Part shown: positions 15,783-20,035 of the stretch, one piece after another
Position numbering within the stretch: the first letter of the stretch is position 1
Layout of the letters: each line of letters begins with the position of its first letter
Notes under the pieces: model-generated
Seen by the model: only the letters and a program-made list of their open reading frames with translations
Databases searched by the model: none
What the model was told of the DNA's origin: nothing
From: DASUFH01 sp036274645
Lineage (GTDB): Bacteria; Acidobacteriota; Terriglobia; 20CM-2-55-15
Assembly (NCBI GenBank): GCA_036274645.1
Contig: DASUFH010000397.1
Coordinates: forward strand, 1-20,035
Direction: 5' to 3'
DNA: 20,035 nt
Position numbers and translations under genes: made by a program

Positions 15783-16934
15783 TCATGCTTCGGGCAGCAG
15801 TCGTCCCCGATTTCCCCGCCGGTCCGTGACGCCACGGCGCAGTGTAATGGCGCCGCCGTCCGAAATGCCGTGACCGTAAGCTCCGCGATCGTACGCGCCG
15901 CCCCCCCACAATCGGCGGCTCAGTCGCGGGAATCGCTCTGCGACGAAACAGTCGAGTTGCCGGTCCGCCTGTCGCAGTAAAGCGCGCGTCATTTCCGGTT
16001 TGATCTCGCTCTCTGCGCCGGCGTCCGCGGTGGACGACGCGTCGAGTTTCCGGCGAAAACCTTCGAGTACGCCGAGCATGTACGAGCGCCGGAACGCGCC
16101 GGAACATCGGGAACGGCGCTGGTAGTCCTGCCACAACGCCTGGACCTTCTGGGAAAGAAAGTAATAGACGTATTCCGCCATCAGCACGTTTTCGCGCGTG
16201 CCCAGCAGTTCGACGGCCTTGTATTCCCGTCGATCCTGCGCGTCATAAAGAGAACTGAAGATCGCGCGCACCATGAAATGCGCGTTGAGAATCGCGAAAA
16301 TCGCCGATTCCGCACTCTCGATGCGCCGGCGTTTGCGGCCGATCACGCAGCGCGCGTGGGCCGGCGGCCGGCCCGATCGGATCCGGTCGATGTTGTATTT
16401 CGCATAGAGTTCGCGCACGCGATCCACGGCCAGAGCCGCTTCGTACTCATTCGTGGAGTCCGCCAGGGCCAGCAGCTTGTTGACGCGGTCGAGCAGGCGT
16501 TCCTCCTCCGGAGGGCGTTGGCTGCCCCGCCAGTCCGGAATTTCGTCGGGCAGGGCGCCGGTGGCGCTCGCCGCCCAGGCGGGGACACCCAGCAGCCGGC
16601 AGGCCTCTTGGAAGGACTGTCCGTGTGCGGTCTCGGCCGCCGCCGCCGCGCCCCAGCGCTCGTGGGCGAGTTGATGCGCCATTTCGTGTTTGAACACATC
16701 AATGACGATGTCCCAGGGATGGTTGTCGATCAGTCTTTCGGCCAGTGTGATGGCCCGCGCGGCGGAATTCCAGTGGCCCCAGAGACTCATCACCGGCTCA
16801 ATCCGGATGACGGGCGTCGATAGTTTCAGCCGGCGCTGAAACAGGATCCGATCGTGCTCGACATAAAGACGCTCCGTCCAGGCGCGAAGGAATTCGTTGC
16901 GCTCCGGCGCCGGCGCCGTTCCAGACACCATCAT
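15783..16934 (-). CDS. SprT-like/DUF2786 putative zinc metalloprotease
   Basis: This 383-aa protein has a SprT-like zinc site: HEMAH at 83-87 with a downstream HGQSF (His104) as the likely third ligand, preceded by IRIEPVMSLWGHWN. A DUF2786 helical hairpin follows at about 148-184 (LLDRVNKLLALADSTNEYEAALAVDR), then a DUF7168-like region to about 330 and a Gly-rich tail. SprT/SPRTN relatives cleave DNA-bound proteins, but that role is only inferred and the substrate is unknown. The ATG at 16934 overlaps the stop of the SMP-30-like gene (ATGA), and no SD is seen, so translation is probably coupled. There is no signal peptide, so it is cytoplasmic. Confidence 0.85.
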   Translation of the reverse strand: MMVSGTAPAPERNEFLRAWTERLYVEHDRILFQRRLKLSTPVIRIEPVMSLWGHWNSAARAITLAERLIDNHPWDIVIDVFKHEMAHQLAHERWGAAAAAETAHGQSFQEACRLLGVPAWAASATGALPDEIPDWRGSQRPPEEERLLDRVNKLLALADSTNEYEAALAVDRVRELYAKYNIDRIRSGRPPAHARCVIGRKRRRIESAESAIFAILNAHFMVRAIFSSLYDAQDRREYKAVELLGTRENVLMAEYVYYFLSQKVQALWQDYQRRSRCSGAFRRSYMLGVLEGFRRKLDASSTADAGAESEIKPEMTRALLRQADRQLDCFVAERFPRLSRRLWGGGAYDRGAYGHGISDGGAITLRRGVTDRRGNRGRLLPEA

Positions 16935-17857
16935 TTGCCGGGACGGTCGGGCCCCTGGGAGAGCATCCGCAGCCGATAAAGTCCCTCTCGCGCCGTGATG
17001 TAGAGCGTCCTCTTGTCCGGGCCGGAAAACGCCGCGTTGGATGGCTGGCGTGGAACCGGAATCGTTCCGAGATACGTTCCAGTCTTGTCGAATACCTGGA
17101 TTCCGGTCAGCGCGGCCACGTACAAGCGGTTGTCGCGGTCGAGCGCCATGCCATCCGCCCCGCTGTTTTCACCGGCCGGGATGTCGTGGAGTCTGGCAAA
17201 AGGCCGCTTGTTCTTGACGGAGCCATCGGATTGCACGTCGTAGGCGAATATCGTGTCGCCCACCGTATCGTCCACGAGCAGCGTCTTGCCGTCTGTGGTC
17301 AACATGATCCCGTTAGGTCGCGCGATCTTATCGTCGAGCATGATGGGCTGCTTTGCGCCTGCCGGCAGATAGTAGACGTAAACGATTCTTCCGGCGACGG
17401 CCGGCCGTGGGCCCGGGTCGGAAAAATAGACGCCGCCCTTCGAATCCAGAATGAGATCGTTCGGCGCGAGCAGCGGTTTTTCCGCGCTGCCTTCAGTCAG
17501 GATCGTGGCTTTGCCGCCGGCAAATCGAGTGACCCGCTTGCCGCTGCCTTCCACGGTGAACACCTCGCCGGCCCGGTTCACCGCGAGGCCGTTGGCGCCA
17601 TTCGTCTGTTCGCGGAACACCGTGATTTCACCGTTGGGCGCCATGCGGTGGATCCGATCGGAGGTGAGCAGATCCGTAAAGTAGATGCCGCCATCGGGCG
17701 CCGGGACCGGACCTTCCGTAAACGCGAAGCCTTCCTTGATGAGTTGAACCGTCTCACCCCTGGCCACAACGCCGGGAATGCCATCCAGGGGTTTGGCCGG
17801 TTGTGGCGGCGCCGCCGCCTGAGACAGTGACAGGAGAAAGATCAAAGTCCATTTCAT
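16931..17857 (-). CDS. Exported SMP-30/gluconolactonase-like six-bladed beta-propeller
   Basis: This 308-aa protein begins with a short Sec signal (MKWTLIFLLSLSQAAA). It shows the SMP-30/gluconolactonase pattern, with metal-ligand candidates Glu48 (FTEGP), Asn133 (APNDL), Asn182 (RPNGI) and Asp235 (GADGMALD). Blade repeats such as GGIYFTD, GGVYFSDPG and NRLYVAA are visible. Members hydrolyse lactones or related esters in a metal-dependent way; the substrate is not evident. No SD lies before ATG 17857. Its TGA overlaps the start of the SprT-like gene. It diverges from the M48 gene. Confidence 0.9.
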   Translation of the reverse strand: MKWTLIFLLSLSQAAAPPQPAKPLDGIPGVVARGETVQLIKEGFAFTEGPVPAPDGGIYFTDLLTSDRIHRMAPNGEITVFREQTNGANGLAVNRAGEVFTVEGSGKRVTRFAGGKATILTEGSAEKPLLAPNDLILDSKGGVYFSDPGPRPAVAGRIVYVYYLPAGAKQPIMLDDKIARPNGIMLTTDGKTLLVDDTVGDTIFAYDVQSDGSVKNKRPFARLHDIPAGENSGADGMALDRDNRLYVAALTGIQVFDKTGTYLGTIPVPRQPSNAAFSGPDKRTLYITAREGLYRLRMLSQGPDRPGK

Positions 17858-17926
17858 GGACAGCGATGTTGAACCAAAGCGGGAAAGATTGGAAGCGGGT
17901 TTGTGGCCTTTTCGCCATGCCGGCGC

Positions 17927-17941
17927 GGACAGGTCCTGTCC
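17927..17941. promoter_or_regulatory. Inverted repeat in the SMP-30/M48 divergent gap
   Basis: GGACAG-GTC-CTGTCC is a perfect 6-bp inverted repeat with a 3-nt spacer, 27 bp before the M48 ATG and 70 bp before the SMP-30 start. A flanking GGCG (17922-17925) and CGCC (17952-17955) could extend it into an RNA hairpin just before the GGAGG of the M48 gene. It may be an operator or leader hairpin; no known family is recognised. Confidence 0.3.
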
Positions 17942-17967
17942 AGACTGTATTCGCCGGAGGAGGCGCC

Positions 17968-19947
17968 ATGAGAGCTAAAAACTTTTCGTGCGCCCGCTCT
18001 GGCCGTCTGTTAAAAAAGAGACGGAGCGCGGGCGTGGCAATAACCAGCGAACAGTTTGAACGGATGGTCCGGGAGCTGGAGGGCAAGGCCTCGAAAAATC
18101 CCTCCGGCTACCGGTTGAAAGTGGGGCTGCTGGCCGCGCTTGGCTATGTCTACGTTTTCGTTGTACTCGCGATCCTGCTCGCCCTGCTTGCTCTGCTCGG
18201 CTATGCGCTGGTCAATCGTCGGGGGGGCGGCGCGGCGCTCATGAAGATGGGTCTGGCGCTGGGCCTGCTGGCGTTCGCGATAATCCGCTCGCTGTGGGTG
18301 CGAATGGATCCCCCCACCGGAATGGAATTGACGTCGCGCGACGCGCCCAGGCTGTTTGCCGATCTCGACCTGATCCGCTCCAGGCTGGCCGCTCCGGGTA
18401 TTGATCATGTGCTGCTGACCGGCGATTTCAACGCCTCGATGTCCCAGGTCCCGAGGCTGGGCGTCTTCGGCTGGATGAAGGGGTACCTTTCGCTGGGTCT
18501 GCCACTGATGGAGGCGTTGACGCCGCAGCAACTGCGCGGCGTGATCGCGCATGAACTCGGACACCTCTCCGGTAACCACAGCCGCTTTTCCGGGTGGATA
18601 TACCGGGTCCGCAAAACCTGGGAGCAGATCCTGCAGCGGTTGACCCGGGAAGGTCGATGGGGAACCGGAATCTTCACGAGGTTCTTTAACTGGTACGCGC
18701 CCTACCTGGCGGCGTATTCCTTTGTGCTGGCGCGAGAGCAGGAATATGAGGCGGACAAGCGCGCCGCCGAAGTCGTGGGGGCTCGCGCCACCGGCGACGG
18801 CCTGGTCCAGTTGACGGTGAGAGGCTCGGCAATGGACAGGAACTTCTGGCCGGACGTCTTTCGCAGCGCGCGGCACAACTCCAGGCCTCCCGGCGATCTG
18901 TACAGCTGGTTGGGCGCTTTCGCGAAAGGCGCCGTCGACGCTGATGTTTGCTCGCGGTCGCTGCAGCAGGGTCTGCGGATGAAGACAGGATACGTCGACA
19001 CGCATCCTTCATTGCGGGATCGCCTGCGCGCGCTGGGCCATCCGTTGGCGTCGGCGGATTCCGAAGGGTTCCAGACGGGTGTGACGAAACTGGCCGCCGC
19101 TGTCGACATCACGGCGGCCGAACACTACTTTGGAGGCAGCCTGCCGATACGCCGCCAGGCGCTGGCGGGACTGTGGCAGTCGATGATTGCCGGAGCATGG
19201 AGGGAACGCAACCGGGAGATGTCGGAGGCCGCGCAGGAATTGGAGCGCCTTGCGGCCAGGGCGAACGAGCAACCGCTCAACGAAGAGGAAGCCTGGGATC
19301 GCGCGCGTCTGACATACAACCTGGAGGGCGGCGTGGCGGCTATCGCCTTCCTGGAAGACGCGCTACGCGTCAACGCCGGACATGCGGCGGCGAACTACGT
19401 GCTGGGAGAAACTTTGCTGGAACTGGACGACCCGCGCGGAGTTGCGCGCCTGGAAGCGGCCATGAAAACCGATCCTTCCTGCGCCCCGCAGGCGCTCGAC
19501 TTGATCCGCCAATTTCACGAACGCGAGGGTCGAGAAGTCGACGCTGACGACTACCACCACCGTTTGCTGAAACAACAGGATCTGCTCAATCTGGCCGCTG
19601 AAGAGCGCCAGAGCGTTTCGGTATCCGACGGTTTTCTCCCGCATGATTTGCAGGGCGAGTCGATTGAGAGACTCGTAGCCCAGTTGCGCCGCTATCCGCG
19701 AGTGGAAACCGCGTATCTCGCCCGAAAGGCCGTGCAACACCTGCCCGAAAAACCCTTCCATGTGTTGGGGCTGGTTCTCGATAACCGCTGGTACAAATGG
19801 CAGAGCGATGCAAAGGACACGGAACTGCTCAGTCAGATCGTCCAGAATGTTTCTTTTGACGGAGAAACGTTCATCATGCTTCTGAACGGATCCAATCGCC
19901 GTATCCGAAGAAAGCTGAAATCGGTCCAGGGCGCCAGGATCCTCTAG
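17968..19947 (+). CDS. Membrane-bound M48 family metallopeptidase with TPR-like C-terminus
   Basis: M48 proteases degrade membrane or envelope proteins in quality control. From ATG 17968 the protein is 659 aa, with GGAGG 7 nt upstream. A GTG at 18034, with GGAG 7 nt upstream, would give MAITSEQFERMVREL, a more family-like N-terminus. The codons in between (AGA, TTA, AAA, TCT) are unlike the rest of the gene, so the true start is undecided. Membrane segments lie at about 52-80 and 89-108. The zinc site is HELGH at 195-199, with Glu261 in EYEADKRAA as third ligand. Residues 420-560 are helical and TPR-like (NAGHAAANYVLGETLLELDD). The gene is complete and ends just before a dispersed repeat. Confidence 0.92.
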   Translation: MRAKNFSCARSGRLLKKRRSAGVAITSEQFERMVRELEGKASKNPSGYRLKVGLLAALGYVYVFVVLAILLALLALLGYALVNRRGGGAALMKMGLALGLLAFAIIRSLWVRMDPPTGMELTSRDAPRLFADLDLIRSRLAAPGIDHVLLTGDFNASMSQVPRLGVFGWMKGYLSLGLPLMEALTPQQLRGVIAHELGHLSGNHSRFSGWIYRVRKTWEQILQRLTREGRWGTGIFTRFFNWYAPYLAAYSFVLAREQEYEADKRAAEVVGARATGDGLVQLTVRGSAMDRNFWPDVFRSARHNSRPPGDLYSWLGAFAKGAVDADVCSRSLQQGLRMKTGYVDTHPSLRDRLRALGHPLASADSEGFQTGVTKLAAAVDITAAEHYFGGSLPIRRQALAGLWQSMIAGAWRERNREMSEAAQELERLAARANEQPLNEEEAWDRARLTYNLEGGVAAIAFLEDALRVNAGHAAANYVLGETLLELDDPRGVARLEAAMKTDPSCAPQALDLIRQFHEREGREVDADDYHHRLLKQQDLLNLAAEERQSVSVSDGFLPHDLQGESIERLVAQLRRYPRVETAYLARKAVQHLPEKPFHVLGLVLDNRWYKWQSDAKDTELLSQIVQNVSFDGETFIMLLNGSNRRIRRKLKSVQGARIL

Positions 19948-19967
19948 GCGTCGGATTCCCCTCCTTC

Positions 19968-20035
19968 TGTCTGCGTGTCGGGGCGGTCCATGACTGCCGG
20001 ACGTTCCAGAGTGGAACCCCTTGGTTTCACAAGAA
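19968..20035 (+). repeat. Dispersed palindromic repeat, copy 2 (cut by window end)
   Basis: 19968-20013 matches 12055-12100 at 39 of 46 positions, including GGGGCGGTC, ATGAC and CCAGAGTG. The continuation GTGGAACC-CCTT-GGTTTCAC (20011-20030) forms a hairpin that looks like the centre of the palindrome. The right arm would lie beyond the window. As with copy 1, it follows directly after a gene end. Confidence 0.72.

Noticed and set aside
17881..17967. Riboswitch in the M48 leader
   Set aside because: The inverted repeat and flanking GGCG/CGCC pair can fold, but I cannot match any conserved riboswitch core.

Overview
The window is a GC-rich bacterial chromosomal segment with about fifteen protein genes, no RNA genes, no CRISPR array and no transposase. 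The gene content points to an Acidobacteriota-like organism: a heme-motif DUF1592 protein with a DUF1552 protein and an ankyrin protein, acidobacterial-style TPR, DUF2993-like, SprT-like/DUF2786 and M48 proteins, and many secreted proteins. This assignment is an inference from gene families; there is no rRNA to prove it. Most starts were chosen from visible Shine-Dalgarno (SD) sequences or stop/start overlaps.

Layout. (1) 1-5392, minus strand: a three-gene operon in the order DUF1592 multidomain c-heme-motif protein, DUF1552 protein, ankyrin-repeat protein. The ankyrin gene runs off the left edge. All three proteins look exported. (2) 5676-5882, minus: a 68-aa protein with a textbook leucine zipper. 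(3) 6099-9755, minus: a compact operon of an exported TPR protein, rnc (RNase III), lepB (signal peptidase I) and a membrane-anchored DUF2993/LmeA-like protein. (4) 9808-12042, plus: a sugar-phosphate isomerase/epimerase-like TIM barrel, then asnS. (5) 12063-12159: a palindromic, MITE/REP-like repeat whose left arm recurs at the right edge of the window. (6) 12178-13257, minus: a secreted protein combining LprI-type and MliC-type lysozyme-inhibitor domains. (7) 13433-15677: ada (plus) converges with a DinB-family gene (minus), which diverges from a duplicated DUF4389 membrane protein (plus) across a 37-bp gap holding overlapping divergent -10 elements. (8) 15783-17857, minus: an SMP-30-type exported protein whose stop codon overlaps the start of a SprT-like/DUF2786 putative metalloprotease. 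(9) 17968-19947, plus: a large membrane M48 metallopeptidase with a TPR-like tail, followed by the second repeat copy.

Working themes are envelope export and processing (signal peptidase, M48 protease, Tat/Sec-exported DUF1552/DUF1592/ankyrin set, lysozyme inhibitor), core RNA and translation functions (rnc, asnS), and alkylation repair (ada). No phage, toxin-antitoxin or recognisable defence island is visible. The less-described items are the exported DUF1592-DUF1552-ankyrin trio, the leucine-zipper microprotein, the dual lysozyme-inhibitor fusion, the palindromic repeat family and the overlapping divergent promoter.
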